64,000 nucleotides of DNA from Vanilla planifolia. Taxonomy: Eukaryota; Streptophyta; Magnoliopsida; Asparagales; Orchidaceae. A program made the translations under genes and the position numbers. This document shows positions 28,201 through 42,594 of the stretch, one piece after another (position 1 is the stretch's first letter; each line of letters opens with the position of its first letter). A model generated the notes under the pieces. The model was not told where the DNA came from, did not search any database, and saw only the letters and a list, made by a program, of their open reading frames with translations. Location: assembly GCA_023846275.1 (NCBI GenBank), contig JAIUJO010000072.1, forward strand, positions 578,501 to 642,500, read 5' to 3'.

Positions 28201-28398
28201 ATTATTATTTTTTAATTCTTTGGTAATTTGCCATAATTATAAATGTAGCATTATGGAGATAAGTAAATATTATAGAATCCATAACACTACTTATATTTAA
28301 TTAAATAATCTTTTATATGTATAAATTTTTTATTTTGATTGTTTTGTGATGCTGTATGAGAATATTAGATTTGGACCTAATTTTATGATCAAGGATGT
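22272..28398 (+). repeat. Satellite array block 4a, plus orientation, up to the 1.9-kb insert
   Basis: About 15 units with boxes near 22300, 22715, 23120, 23555, 23950, 24360, 24775, 25170, 25865, 26295, 27110, 27500, 27920 and 28270. Units near 25,540 and 26,640-26,800 keep the flanking boxes but have a degraded or missing central box; the unit near 27,100-27,190 is shortened. Satellite identity is clear up to the GATGATCAAGGATG-like box ending near 28,398, where the sequence changes abruptly to unrelated DNA. The 120-codon open frame at 27,586-27,948 runs through satellite boxes and carries no recognisable domain, so it is not annotated as a gene. Confidence 0.88.
27911..27993. repeat. Short direct repeat, period 66 bp
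   Basis: CAAATGTCGTTTCACTC occurs identically at 27,911-27,927 and 27,977-27,993. The first copy is in the normal unit position upstream of the central box; the second is displaced and replaces the sequence between TTTATAATAATTTATC and the next recognisable box. Confidence 0.82.
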
Positions 28399-30325
28399 GT
28401 AAGGTCACCCTTATGCTTAGTGAATCAAGCTATAAATGTTTAGCATTTTCTTATAGCAATACTACATTAGTGTGAATCAAGATTAACTGTGATGAACAAG
28501 TTATCCACTTTCCAAGACGGTAATTTAAAGATCTTCAAAATTTCTTGAAGTATTCAAAAAGCTTTAAAGATTAATGACATGCACATTAGTTTTCAAAACT
28601 TTCACTTTTTATTATGAAATATAAAGTTAGATTGTTTATTATTTATAAGTCTTTGACAAGTTTTATGTTATACTTTGGTTACATTAGGGAAATAATTTCT
28701 ATTAAATTTTTCATATTAAAAAAAGAATTATCGTAGAAATGAATTCAGAATGTGACCAACTGCAATGCTTTCGAGCCAACCAAGCCTGAGTGGGCACTCT
28801 CAAGCCTTATGTCAAAGGATCAAGTGGAACCAAGTTATGTTGTGCCATACCTTTGTTAGGGTGCAATCAAGAAACTTGATTATGGTAAGGTAGAGGAAGA
28901 ATAAAGTTTGGTAGAAGTCAAGTCAAGTATGTAATTTGTAGGTTAGGTCCATAATCATGTTATATCTTTTTTCTTACAAAACAAAAATTAATAAATCCTC
29001 AGTGCAAAAAGGTAGACCTAGCCTGAATTTTTGATCAAAATAAAAGTTTCCAGAAGCTTTCTCAAAAGAAAATAACCTTGATATTTCATAGTGTAGGGCT
29101 AGACTATTTTCCCAAGAGTAGGCCTTAGCACAATTACGTGAATTCATACCACATGATTGTTGATCGGATGGCTAAGGAAGAATCAACATGTAAGGTTTTC
29201 TTCAACAGTCAGATCAAATGGATATTGTCTCATCCAAATTGTTCGATGAAAAGATTCATTTCGACCTTGTACTGAAATCACATTGCTCTAAATTTCTATT
29301 TTAATTTTTTTTCATGAGATCACCTCTACATTTACAATAGATAAATCAAAATTTCTAGATTTCATTTGAAGTGATTCAATGGACTATGTCAAATCTATTT
29401 TGATCAAACTGACCATAACACATCAACTCTTAAAGTGTTTAATCTGATAGACTAGACTTCTCTATTCAGATCCAACAACCCTCATTGATCCTACCTAGCA
29501 TTTAATTCCTTGGTAATCATTTGAGCTATTATGCAGCAATTTTTAAGGAAATATTTAAGTTGTATGGTAAAAGGCCTTGAAACAACTTTTTCTTAACTTT
29601 TTAACAACTATGATCAAATATCCAATAAAAATCTTATCGTTAGAAATGAAACTGAAAATAGAAATTGAATAAATATTAAAATCTCAAAAAAGCTCTACAT
29701 GATAATCTACTAGTGTAAAACTATCATCTCAACACACTACAACATAGTACAAGTTAAACATTCTTCCAGCTATGCCTATCACTTCTAAGCTTTCATTTTT
29801 ATACTTCTTTACATAACACCTAGCTCATTTTACAGTTTTAATGAAAATTTCTTCCTTAACATATTTTACTTTTTGTATAGGTTGATTTACTATAGAATTT
29901 TGAAATCTCATTTTCGATTTTATCCAGTGAAAAAATTTAGTTTGGTTTGAGCTCCAAAAAGCTTGGGTTATAATTGAACCAATGGAAGGTAGTAGCAAGG
30001 CAGTGAATAGCAAGAAATAACCTAAAGTAGGTCCAAGGTGAATAGTAATTAAAACCTTAAGCAGATTAGAGTTGAACTATAAAGCAAGACCTCAAATTCT
30101 AACTCTTTTAATAATGGAGTTCTTCCAATCATCGATTAGGATTGGCTTAATGTTCTGATTTAAATGGAATAAAATAAATTTTTTGTGTAACTTTAAATGG
30201 AATAAATTCTGTATTAATCATTTTTTTAAAAAAATTAATTTTTTTGTAAAGTATTAGAGAAAGATAAACACTATATAAAATTAAAAAAAATATTTTAAAA
30301 CCTAAAATTTCCTCCTCTCTTGTTC
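28399..30325. other. Non-satellite insert of about 1.9 kb, unidentified, possibly a transposon or transcript relic
   Basis: This stretch carries none of the satellite boxes, is visibly richer in G+C than its surroundings (for example around 28,760-28,870 and 29,090-29,270), and then becomes A+T-rich again from about 30,140. The satellite stops at the GATCAAGGATG-like box and resumes at the GATTCATAC-like box at about 30,326, which lies slightly earlier in the unit. About 30 bases of the unit are therefore represented on both sides, in diverged form. I see no long open frame; minus-strand frames at 29,825-30,013 (62 codons) and 30,147-30,338 (63 codons) match nothing I recognise. I see no convincing terminal repeats; a TGTGTA / TACACA pair at the edges is too short to count. 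An old non-autonomous element, a solo-LTR fragment or a captured genomic segment all remain possible. Confidence 0.6.
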
Positions 30326-33300
30326 GATTCATACACACTTAATTTATAGTGGAATGTCATATGCAATCTCAATTATGTCTTGGAATATTGGATGCCTATA
30401 CAGTTTTTCTCATTTCTTCAACTATCTTACTCTGATTTAGTGATTTTTTTTATGCCAAATTTTAAGATCAAAGATATTACATTGAATCTCGTTAGAATAT
30501 AGAATGCGACTTTACCATAAATTTAATGTCATGTATTCAATTGGTTGTAGTACACTTATTCAATTTATCTTACTTTAGCTTGAATATAAACTATTTAGTA
30601 TTGAAAAAATAGTTAACTACTATTCTTGTTTATTTATTTTGATAATTTGTAGTAATTGAAAATGTTGTCCAATGACAAGAAACAAAAATGTCATTAATTT
30701 TTTCAATTTATCTCATTTAAAATTTAAAGGAAATTTACTTAATTTTGAGACAATCATTCATCATTCTTCATTTTTATTTTAATTGGTAATTCATCGTAAT
30801 TCTAAGCTAATTGTATTAGATGAAACAAACACTATCAAAATCATTTTCATGAGCTTTATTGAATTAAAAAATATTTTCAATTCTTACATTGTTAGACAAC
30901 CAAAGATGTTATACTTGATTTTTTTAGTGTTATATAGTTTAACATTCCTATACTACAATTCTTATTTCTTTAATGATCTCCTTCAAATTTCATTGTTTTG
31001 CAATAAAACTATAATTCTCTACTTCTATGAACTTTACATCCCTTCACAGAGTTATTTATATTGCTCCACTTTGTCTACTTTTAGCATTAATATGCATCTA
31101 CTTTTAGCTTTATTATTTGTGCTTACCTATTTTTAGTAATTAGTAGTATCCTCGTTGAGGTTAAATAGAGATTAAACAAACTTCATCGAACTCATCTTGA
31201 TGAGCTCTACTTAGTTAAATATCTTTTTTTAATTTTTTTCGATTTTTAATAATGCTTCAAGAAACATTTAGATTCACACCTCGTTTGATGATCGAGGATG
31301 ATACACATTACCTCTTTAGTGTCATGGCAAGTAAATTTCTTTTATAATTTTCTTTTTTCTTAGAATTTTCACTTTGATTTGTAATATTACATAGTAATTC
31401 AATGAGCTCTAAGTAATTCATAGTTAATTTTATATTTTTTTCTTCTGATTGTTCCATACTACATCATTGAGGATGTTATGCTTGATATTTTTAGTGTCAT
31501 ATAATGAATAATTCAAGTAAACTTTATCTACTTTATTGAAATCTTTGGCTTTAATCTTATTCGATTACTATGAAACACTAATTCTACACAAATATGATCT
31601 TTTGATTACTTTAGTTTGCTTAAATTACAATACTCTAGTTTAAATTTTTCAACTTTAATATATATCTACTAAATATTAAATAATTATTTACTAATATTAA
31701 TCTTATTTAATTTTTTAATTCATAATTAATCTAAATGAGGTTTAGTTGAGACCAAAAAAAGCTTGTTAAACTCGTGTTTTGAAGCTGTCTAATAAAATAT
31801 TTAGTTTTAATTTTTTTTAAAATTTTTCCTCGAGATTTTTGACACACTTCACATTACATCTACATTTGTACCTGGCTTGAAAATAATGGTTGTAATACGC
31901 GATCTCCTTAGTGACTTGGAATGTAACTTTAAAAAATAATTTATCGCATATTTTCAAATATTTCACTTTCAATTGGTCATTTAACTATGAATCTGTAATC
32001 TACCTTCGTGTGACATTTACATCATAATGTTCTTGTTGCATTACATTACTTTAACACGACTCATCTCTATTTTAATACATATTTGCATAATATTAAAAAT
32101 AATAAAATAACATCATTTACGTATAATTACTTGGTAATTCATACTAATTTCAAACAAAATCTAATTGATACGAAAAACAATGTCGTTGAACTCTACTCCA
32201 TGAACTATTTCCAATTAAATATTCTTTTTTATAATTTATTATGTAGTTTATATGGTTTTGGTTCAATATAGGATGGTTTGATTAATACCTCATTCCATGA
32301 TTGAGATTGTTACACTCTATCTTTTTAATACATTGGAATGCTTTTTTTGGTATAATTTATCTAATCACTCTAAATTTCATATTTTCATGTGGTTATACTT
32401 TATTGTTATAATTTATTTAATTTTATCTTTAAGATATATTTAATTAAGTATTATGTTTTATCATTAAACTTTTTTCTTTGTAAAGATTTTTACAAGCCTT
32501 ATAAGACATTTTTATTTATTGTTATTCTAATTGTTAAGAATATTTCCCTTGGTCTCAGTAGTATCTCAAAATGAACCTTTGCTATATACACTATGTCTCA
32601 TTTGTTTAAGCCATTGTATTAGATTTTGTTATGCTACTATGTAACTCTAAATTTTCCATATTATGTTCATTACATTGCATTGACCTTGTTGTATTAATTA
32701 CTTCAATTTATATTTTTTAAATATTTTATTTTATTTTTTTCTGACATGGTTTACGAGATATTTTGAATCATAAATTATATTACCATCGAGAATCTTGCAA
32801 TTAATCTCCTTACTATCATAGAATTAAATTTTCTCATAAAATATATCTTATTCCTTAAAAGTTATCAATTAGAATATGTTACATTATTGTTTAATATTAA
32901 ATCTCCTCCCATGGGATGTTTACTTCAAATTTGTTTTGTTAAATTGTATTGCTTCAATTTATTCCATTTTAACAGAAATATATAATAACTAAATATTTAA
33001 ATTATTATTTGTCATTAAGTTTAATTATATTGGTAAATCACATTATTCTAAACAAGATACGATGGAGATGAAATAATTGTTCTTGGACTCATCTCAGAAA
33101 ATATTTTTAATAAATACTCATTTTTACTTTTTAAGTATTTTTATTTACTAATCTTTTCGCAATTTTTAATGTATTTTTATTTTTTCTTGATTTGATAATC
33201 GAGAATTTTAAATTTGATTAACTTATTGTCTTCGATTGCAGCTTCCACATAAACTTTATCTCATTTATTCAATTCTTTTTGTTTGATTTTGTTAGATCAC

Positions 33301-34714
33301 AATGTAACTCCGATTCTCCTCTAATGAGACAATCACCAAACTTTGATTTTGATACATTATATACTTTCAATTTACTTGGTCTCAGTACTAATAACATTTA
33401 CTTAACATTTAAAAAAAATTTATTATTATTTATTCTTATTTTCTTTTATTAATTGATTGTATTTCCAAATCAGGTCTTCTCAACATGAAACAAATGTCGA
33501 TGGTCTCATCATAGAAAGATCTTTCAAAATAAATATTTATTTTTTAATTATTAAATATTCTAAATGGATGAGGTTTGAATGTTGTTTTTTTGTACAATTT
33601 TTCTCATTTCTTTTGATTTTTTGTTTGGATTTGATTATATTCATATGAAACTCATATTCTTCTTTTGCAAGAAAATTGCATCGCTCTAATATGGTTAAAT
33701 TACATTGCATCAATTTATCTCATTTTCCCATGATCACATATTTACTTAATATTAAAAAAAATTAATGGCTCTCTATGTTCAATAATTCCCATTTAAAAAA
33801 TGCATCGCATTAAATTGGTAATATGACTATGAAACACTAGTTCTCCTCTCGTTCGACCTTTACATAATTTTTTTGCTCTTGTTTCTTCTTTTTCAGTTTA
33901 TCGCATTTCAACATTAATATATATTTACTTAATATAAAAATAATAATTTACCACTATTTATGTTTAACTAATTTTGTAATTTGTAGTAATTCTAAAACAT
34001 TACAAAAATTGACAAAGCAAACATAGATGGAGTCATTTGGATGAGCTCTAACCAATTGATTTCACTTTAATATTTTTGAATAGTTTATTTTAAGAGCTTT
34101 TGCATGTTTTATTAGAATTTTTTATTTGTGCTTCATTTAATGATTGATGATGTAGAACTCAATCATCTATTTACTTTGCAATGCAGCTTTCGCATAAACT
34201 TTATCTTATTATTTCACTTTTTTCCTTTGACTTGATTATATTACTATGAAAGTCTAATTCTTCTCTTCATGATAATTGGAACACTTTGATTTAGTTACGT
34301 TATGCTACTTCAATTTATCTTATGTTAGCTTTAAAATATAAGCTTTGTTAAAATTAAAGCAATAATTTGTTATTAATTATGATAAATTACTTTCATTAAC
34401 TTATAGTAATACCAATCATGGATTGATCAAGACGAATAAAATGTCATTGGGCTCCTCTTAATGAGCTCCAACCAAATAATGTCTCATTTTTACACTTGGA
34501 ATAATTTATTTTTATTATTTTCACTGATTTAAAATGCCATTTTAATATATTCCTAGTTTATACTGCAGGGAATGCGCACTAACATTCTTAGTATCTTGTA
34601 ATCTAATTTTCCTAAATAATTTAACTTTTTTTTTCAAATTGGTCCTTCATTTTCGCAATATGATTATGCAACCCTCGATCTTCTCTAATGTGACCATTTC
34701 ATTAATTTGTCTCA

Positions 34715-37700
34715 TATAATTATGTTTCTTAATTTGTCCTATTTCTCCTTTAACATATATCTACTTAATTTCAAAATAATAATTTATTTTTCTTTGTGTT
34801 TAGATAATTTACCAATTTATAGTAATTTTAGATGAGTTCTACTTGAGATGAATTAAAAATTATTAGACTCACCTTGATGAACTCCACGTAATTTAATATT
34901 CAATTTATATTTTATTTGATAATTTAGGATGTTACCCTCGCTCACCTAAGTATATGATAATAAAATTATTTTATATAATTTATCTTATTTTTCTAAATTT
35001 TATTCTTTGATTTAATTATATTATTATGTACCTATATATCTCCTATTTTGTGAGCACGACATTATTTCGATTTGGTTATATTATATTGTATCAATTTTTC
35101 AAATGTCAATTATAACAGATATTTATTTAATATTAAAATAATAATTTTTTATTATTTATGATTGATAACATTAATAATTCATTGTATTCCAAATGAGGTC
35201 ATGAGATGAAATAAAGAAGACATCTTGAAATATATAACAAATGAAATAATCATTTTTAGATTTTAAATAGTTTTTTTTATTAGTTTTGGCATGTTTTACT
35301 AGGCATTTTCAATCATACTTAACATTAGGATGAAGGAAGTTAAGCCAAATCTCCTAAGTACATTGGAATGTAACATTCATAAAGAATTGATATTATTTGA
35401 ATAAAAGTTTTTATTTGAATTGTTATAATACTATAAAACCCTAATTATCCTCGATTTTGACTTTTGGATTTCTTTCTATTGGTTAAATTATTTTTCTTAA
35501 ATTTAACCCATTTCAATTTTTAATATTTCTATATACTTAATATTAAAATAATTTTTTTTATTATTGTTTTAATTAATTAATAACTCATAATAATGCCAAA
35601 AGATTTCCTTTTCTTATGAAACAAATGCTGTTCGACTCAACTAGACTAGCACTATCAAATTTACTATTAATTTTTTAAATTTTTAAATAATATATGTTTT
35701 TAAGGTTATATAATATATTATTAGACATTTTGATTTGTGCCTAACTCAATGAATGAGAATGTTACACAAAATCTCTTATATATCTTTCAAAGACACTTTC
35801 TTGCACAATTTATCTACTTTTTAATATTTCTTTTATTTATCATGGTTATATTAAAATGTATCACTGAATGTCCTCTTAAGTAACCTTCACATTACTTGTA
35901 TATGGTGATAATTGTATTTCTTTAATTTAAAAAATTTAACTTAATTTATATCTATTTCATTTTAAAAAGATAAGCTTTTTTGTTTATACTTATATACTTT
36001 TCTAATTCATAATAATTCCAAATGAGATCTTATGAAGACTAAATATATGTCACAAGACTCATTTAAATAGATTCAATCTAATAAAATATTTGTTTTTCAT
36101 ATTTTTAAAAATATTTTATATTCTAATTGTTGTGCATTCTTTTCGAAACATTTTCTTGGACCTGACTTCATAATCGTGGATGTTTCAATAAATTTTCCTA
36201 GTATTTCCAAATGATATTTTTATATATAATTTATCCAATTTCTTGGAATTGCTTGTTTTCATTTCATTATATTACTATGAAACTATAAATCTTTTCTAGT
36301 TTGAGCTTTCATCAATTTTGTTTGGTTATATTATTATCTTTCAATTTAACTTATTTCAATTATAATTTAAGTTTACTTAGTATAATAGTATAAATTTATT
36401 ATCATTTATTCTTATTTAATTTGATAATTCATAATAATTCTAAACAAGGTGTAATGGAAACGAAGAAAATATCATTGGACTTGTCTTGATAAAGTCTATT
36501 CTAATATGTATTCAAAATAATTTATTTAATGAGGTTTTTTAATTTAATGCCATATTTCGTTTCATACTTAACTTGATGATCTTAGTGTTACACTATGTCA
36601 CTTTAATATCTTAGGATCCAACTTTCTCATTAATTTATCTCATTTGGTGACTGATGATATTGAACTCTATCTCCTTAGTATCTATGAAAGTAATTTCTTA
36701 TATAATTTACTTTATTTCAACTTTAATATACATTTATTTTATATTTAAATAATAATTTAAAATTATTTGTCTTTATTTATGTTGACAATTTATATTACTT
36801 CTAATGAGGAACAATCGAGACAAAATAAACATTGCTTTGCGACCATTTAGGACACATTTTTATTCTACCTAATTTGTTGATTAACAATGCTACAATTGAT
36901 CATTTTAGTATCTGCTAATGCTAAGTTTCTCAATAATTTAACATATTAAAAAAAGTTTACTTTTATTTTGCTTTATTACTATGGTACTCTAATCTTTCTT
37001 CATGTCACATCTAAATAACTTTAATTTTTTTTTATTATATTGCTTTGGTTTATGTTACCTAAACGATATTATAGTTTAATAAAATATTAATAAATTATTT
37101 TAGTATTATTTTAGTATTTTTACCATCATAATTTATTGAAATTAAAAACAATGTTCTATCAAGACTAAGTAAATATCTTTTTACTTAAAATGATAGTTGT
37201 TCTCCATGAAATATTTTTGTTCTATAAATATTTTTTTGGTTAAGTTTTGAGACAATTTTCAAGTTATTTTCATTTCTACCTTATTTAATAATCATGGATG
37301 TTAGGCTTAATGTCCTTCGTATTCAGAAATGTAATTTTTTCATGTCATTTATCTCATATTTTCAAGATTTTTCCTTAATTTTGTTTTTGTATTATATTTT
37401 TGAAAAATGTCCTTTCATGTGACCTTTGCATCACTTTGATTCTCTTATTTTACACTGTTTTGATTTATGTCATTTTTTAATATATTTTTATTGAGTATTA
37501 AAATTATTATTTTTTATTATTTATGTTTACTTACTTTTGTAATTGATGGTTAATCCAAAAAAGAGCAAATAAAAAAAGAGCAAATAAGTAAAATAAATAT
37601 CATTGCACTGAATAGATAAACTCCATCTTGTTAAATATCTATTTTTCTTTTTTCTAAATTATTTTTTCTTTAGTTTTTTTACTTTTGTTGAGACATTTTA

Positions 37701-39100
37701 ATTAATAGCCAATTTGATGACCGTGGAAGTTTTTCCCAATCTACTTAATAACATGGAATGCAACTTTTTTTATATTATATTTAATTTATTTAAAATTTTC
37801 ACTTTTATTTATTTATATTATGATGTGATTCTTAATCTTCATTCATGTTTCCTTTTTATATCAATGATTTAGTTATATTACATTCTCTAAATTCAAATAA
37901 TTTAAACTTTAAAAAAGATTTAATTAGTATTAAAATTTCAATATATTCTTGCTTATACTAAATTATTTTGATAATTTCACATCAAACTTATCTCGATAAG
38001 CTTTGTCTAATTTAAAATTTATTTTTATATTTATTAGAATTTCTTATTAAAGTCCATTATCATGTTTTATAAGAAATTTCATTTTGTACCTAATTTGATG
38101 ATCTTCAATGCTACAATCTCTTTTCATAGTACTTTGGAATGCAAATTTCACCTATAATTATCTCATTTACTAGAAAAGTTTACTTTCATTTGGGACTATT
38201 ACTTATTTTTTATGCTTATTTATATTACTAATTCACAATAATTACAAATTACTTTTATTGGAGAAGAAAAAACATTGTTAGACTCATCTTGATAAATGTT
38301 GTCAAACAAACATTTTATATATTTTGTAATATTTTATTTTTCTCAAATTTTAGCATAAATTATGAGATATTTTTATTGGTACGTAATTTGATTTTTAAAG
38401 CTATGAACATAACATTCTCAGTATCTTAGAATGAAAATTTTTAAAACGATTTCTTTAATTTATTATTAAGTTTTTCATTTTTCTCATGAGATTACTACTT
38501 AGCCCTCAATCTTCTCTCGTGTAACCTATACATCATCTTGATTCAATTATATTATAATGATCTTAATTATCTCAATTTAGCTTTATTATATATTTACTTA
38601 ATATTAAATAATAATTTATTATTATTTATGCCTGTTAATTTTAATATTTTCATAATATTTCTAAATGAGATCCAATCAAGGTAAAGCAAACATCTCTACA
38701 ATAGTCTCAGTAGGCTATATCCCACTAAATAATCATTTTACACTTTTTAATAAATTTTTATTTTCTTTGGTTTTGTAACTTTGATGAGATATTTCTATTC
38801 ATACTAATTTAAGAATCAAAGATATTACACCCAATCTATTTTTGTTTGTTCATGGTCATTCTTATTATCTTAGAATGCAACCTTTCACACAATTTAGCAC
38901 ATTTCATTAAATGTTTTTTCTTTGAATTTGTTAAAAAAATGTGAAACACTTATTTTGCTTTTATATGACCTTTTTACATTGTTTTTATTTGGGTTTATAA
39001 TGTTTCTTCACTTGATCTCCTTTTCAACATTAAAATAAATATACTTAATATTAAAGTAATAACCTTTTAATATTATTATTTTATTTATTGTTGTAATACA
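34715..39100. repeat. Direct block duplication, copy 1
   Basis: About 11 consecutive units here share unit-specific oddities, in the same order, with 58,405-~62,900. Both copies have a unit missing the TTTTGGCATGC segment (34,890-34,930 / 58,570-58,610), followed by a TATTTTGTGA.CA..ACAT variant (35,040 / 58,725), a GATGAAG.AAGTTAA-type variant (35,330 / 59,015), GACTCAACTAGA (35,633 / 59,310), a TTCTAGTTTGA-like variant (36,294 / 59,973), ATTCTTAATCTTCATTCATG (37,829 / 61,678) and an identical 24-base run at 38,806-38,829 / 62,663-62,686. The offset stays near 23.7-23.9 kb; a ~300-bp deletion near 36,640 in this copy accounts for much of the shift. Confidence 0.8.
37557..37586. repeat. Perfect 15-bp tandem duplication
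   Basis: AAAAAAGAGCAAATA occurs twice without a gap, at 37,557-37,571 and 37,572-37,586. The corresponding place in the block-duplication partner (about 61,418-61,435) has a single copy, so the slippage followed the block duplication. Confidence 0.88.
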
Positions 39101-39535
39101 CTATAATTCTAAATGAGATTTGAAAGAGATGAAATTAGCATCATTGTACACATATCCATAATTTCCATCTAAATAAATATTCAACTTTAACATTTTTAAT
39201 ATTTTTGTCAATGGTTACACATGTGTTACAAGATATTTGTGTTCATGTGAGATTTGATGAATGTGGAAGTTACACATGATCTTTGTAGTACCTTGGAATG
39301 TAGCTCTTTATATAATTAATCTCTTTTCATCAAATTTTTTTATTTCATTTACTTATATTACTATGAACTATAATTCTCCTCATATGATCTGACATCGCTT
39401 TGATTTTATTGAATTATATTGCTTCAATTTTTCTTAATTAGGCATTTTATATATTTAATTAATATTAAAATAATAATTTTTTAAAGGAAATTTATTTTGA
39501 TTGTCAATAGTAATTCAAAATGAGGTCAATTTCAG

Positions 39536-39605
39536 ATGCTTTACAAGAAATTTTTAATTTTTAGATATTAGTTTTTAGAGTTTTTACATGCTTTACAAGA
39601 AATTT
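39536..39605. repeat. Short direct repeat, period 52 bp, replacing the central box
   Basis: ATGCTTTACAAGAAATTT occurs at 39,536-39,553 and 39,588-39,605. The second copy sits at its normal unit position; the first lies where the CTCATC..GATGAGCTC box should be, right after AATGAGGTCAATT. The unit has therefore lost its central box and gained a misplaced copy of a downstream segment. Confidence 0.8.
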
Positions 39606-41299
39606 AGTTTTTACATGATTTAACAATATATGATATTATAATCTATTTTTAGTTTCTACTATTTATCTAATTTCTTAAAATTATTTCTTTGATTTAGTTA
39701 TATTACTATAAATCTTCTATGGTTCTCTTATGTGACCTATATATCACATTGCTTTGGTTATATTACATTACTTGAATTAATCTAATTGAAAATTTAATAT
39801 ACATTTACTTAAACATTGATTTAAAAATTTATTATAATTTATGTTTGTCGACTTAATTAATTAGCATAATTCCAAATGAGGTTCGATCGAGAGGAATCAA
39901 ACATCCTCGGATTCGTCTAGACAAGCTTTATTAAAAAATATTTATTGTTTCAATTTTAAATAATGTTTTGACAATAAATCTCCTTAGTTTCCTAAAATGC
40001 AATATTACTATGTAATTTATCTCATTTTTATTTTTTTTTGCATACTCTTTTATATTATTATGTAACTCTATATCTTCTCTTTTATAACTTTACATCTGTT
40101 GATTTGAATATATTATATTGATTCAAATAATTTTAGTTCAATTTTAAGATATATTTACTTAATATTATAATATTCAATTTTTCAATTATTTGTGCTTATT
40201 TACATTGATAATTCATAGTCATGTCTATGGAGGTTCCATTGAGATGAAACAAATATCATCTTCAAAAAATAAATATTTAGTTATAATTATTTTTTTAATT
40301 ATTTATACATATTTATCTCATTTCCCCAAGTTTGACATATCAATTGGTATGGCATGCATTACGAAGTATTACAATTTTAATTTAACTAGTAATTAAGGAT
40401 GTTGCACTCAATTTCTTAAATGTCTTGGAATGTAACTTTATTATATAATTTCTCCTATTTTTAGCTTTAACATATATTTACCTGATTTAAAAATAATAAT
40501 ATATTTTTTTGGTATCTTTAATTATTTTAATAATTCCCAAATATTTCAAAGATGGAATGATGTAGAAAAAATAAAGATCATTACAATTCCCTTAATTAGC
40601 TATATCCAATAAATATTCATACTCATATTTTTTGTATTTTATTTTCTTTAACTGTGGCATGTTTTATTATATTTTTTAATTAATAATAAATTTGATGATG
40701 AAGTTCTTTACAATCAATCTCTTTTGTATCCTACAATGTAACATTCCTATAAAAGTTATATCACTTATTCAAATTTTTGCCTTGAATTTGTTAAATTGCA
40801 TTGTAGAACTAAGTCACACCTCATGTGACATCTAATTTTCTTCAATTCTGTTATGTTTCATTTCTTTATGTTTTCTTATCTCAACATGAATATTATCCAT
40901 TTAATTTTAAAATAAAAATTAGTTTTTATTTTTTTATTTAATTATATATTTCACACAAATTCAAAACGATGTTTAATCGAGAATAAGCAATGATTGATGG
41001 ACTAGTCTCAACAAGCCCAATCTAATTAAATATTTTTTTAATATTACTTAAACTTTTTTTAAAAAATTTTGGAATATATTTTTAGATATTTTGATTTGCA
41101 CTTTTTTTGATAATCAAGATGTAGTACTTGATCTCCTAATTATTTTAGAATGCAAACTTCTTTCTAATTGATCTCCTTTAATTAAATATTTCTCTTTATT
41201 TTGGTCATATTGTTATGCAACTCCAAACTTCTCCTACCGTCACCTTACAATGCTTTTATTAGTGACAAAATATTACTTAAAAATTTGTCTTAGTTAAAC

Positions 41300-41403
<104 letters not shown>

Positions 41404-42174
41404 CTTAATATAGAAATAACATTCTTTTATTTTCTTAATTGTTTACTTAGGTAATGTTTAGCAATTTCAAATGAGATTTGATCGACATGAGAAAAACTTC
41501 ATTGAAATAGTCTCGAAGAGCTCCATCAAATTAAATTTTGTTGTGATTTATTATATCACTATGTAACTCTAAATCTCTTTTTATGTGAATTTTACTTTAC
41601 TTTTTTTTTGTTACGTTATATGACAAAAAATTAATACATTTTAACATTAATTTTTTTAATAGTGAAATTATAATTTCTTTTTTATACTTGTTTAAATGGA
41701 TAATTGATAGAAATTCCAAAATTTGTATTCCCAAATTGAAATAAAAATCAATAGACTTCCCACCATAATCTCTATTCTACTAATAATTGAATTTAATATT
41801 TTAAAATATTCTTATTTTTTTTTAATTTTAACAAAATTTATGAGATATTTGAGCTTTTACTTTATTTAATGATCATGGACGTTTCTCTTAATCTTATGAA
41901 AACTTGTAGTTTTAATTTCTTATAATATTTATCTCATTTCTTGAAATCTTTTGCTTTGATTTGGTCATATTAATATGTAACCATAAATCTCTCCCGGTGT
42001 GACCTTTGACCAATTTTATTTTGATATTATATAATCCTTCAATTTATCCCATTTTACCTTTATTATATACTTTGTTAATGTTAGAACAATAATTTCATAT
42101 TGTTATTGGTTATTTAATTTTGTTATTCGTAGAAATTTTAAGCAACATTCATCAAAGATGAAATAAATTTCATT

Positions 42175-42594
42175 TGACTTATCTCGATGACCTCTATCCA
42201 TTTAAAATTAGATTCTATACTTTTAATTATATTACTTTTTGGGTTTTTGCATGCTTTATATGATTTTTTAAATTGTACTCTATTTGCCTACTAGAGATGT
42301 CACACTCGATCTCCTTAATGCATTGGAATGCAAAATGTTTGTGGAATCAATCTTATTCATTCAAATGTTTTTCTTTTCTTTTTTGTTATATTGTTATGTA
42401 ACTATAAATCATCTATCTTGTCACCATTACATAACTTTTGCTTGATTATATTACGTTAATTTAATTTATCTTATATCTATTTTAATAAAATTTTTGTTAA
42501 TATTAAAATAATACTAATAATAAATTATGCTTATTTACTTTTGTAATTTATAGTAATTCCTAACAGAGGTAGATCGAGACAAAAGAAATGTCAT
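42175..42594 (+). repeat. Representative well-preserved satellite unit, about 419 bp
   Basis: This unit shows most boxes in order: the CTCGATGA-like box with a degenerate partner arm (~42,180); a TTTTTGCATGCTTTATATG box (~42,243-42,262); a GATGTCACACTCGATCTCC box (~42,296-42,315); GGAATGCAA (~42,325); ATTCATTCAAATGTTTTTC (~42,355); a TTATGTAACTATAAATC box (~42,394-42,410); CCATTACATAACTTT (~42,424); an AATTTATCTTA box (~42,462); an AATATTAAAATAATA stretch (~42,498); then TGCTTATTTACTTTTGTAAT, and AGTAATTCC (~42,552) before the next box near 42,595. Two CTTTGATTTGG-like subrepeats about 60 bp apart, seen as diverged forms here, are visible in most units. Confidence 0.8.

Noticed and set aside
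29825..30013. 62-codon minus-strand frame inside the 1.9-kb insert as a gene
   Set aside because: Too short, with no recognisable domain, and the insert has no neighbouring coding signal.
28395..30336. TGTGTA / TACACA at the insert edges as terminal inverted repeats of a DNA transposon
   Set aside because: Only six bases, with no matching target duplication outside them. Chance is a sufficient explanation.
30783..31136. 117-codon plus-strand open frame
   Set aside because: It lies entirely within satellite units, including the AATTCATCGTAATTC and central boxes, and its hydrophobic composition follows from the T-rich strand. No recognisable protein.
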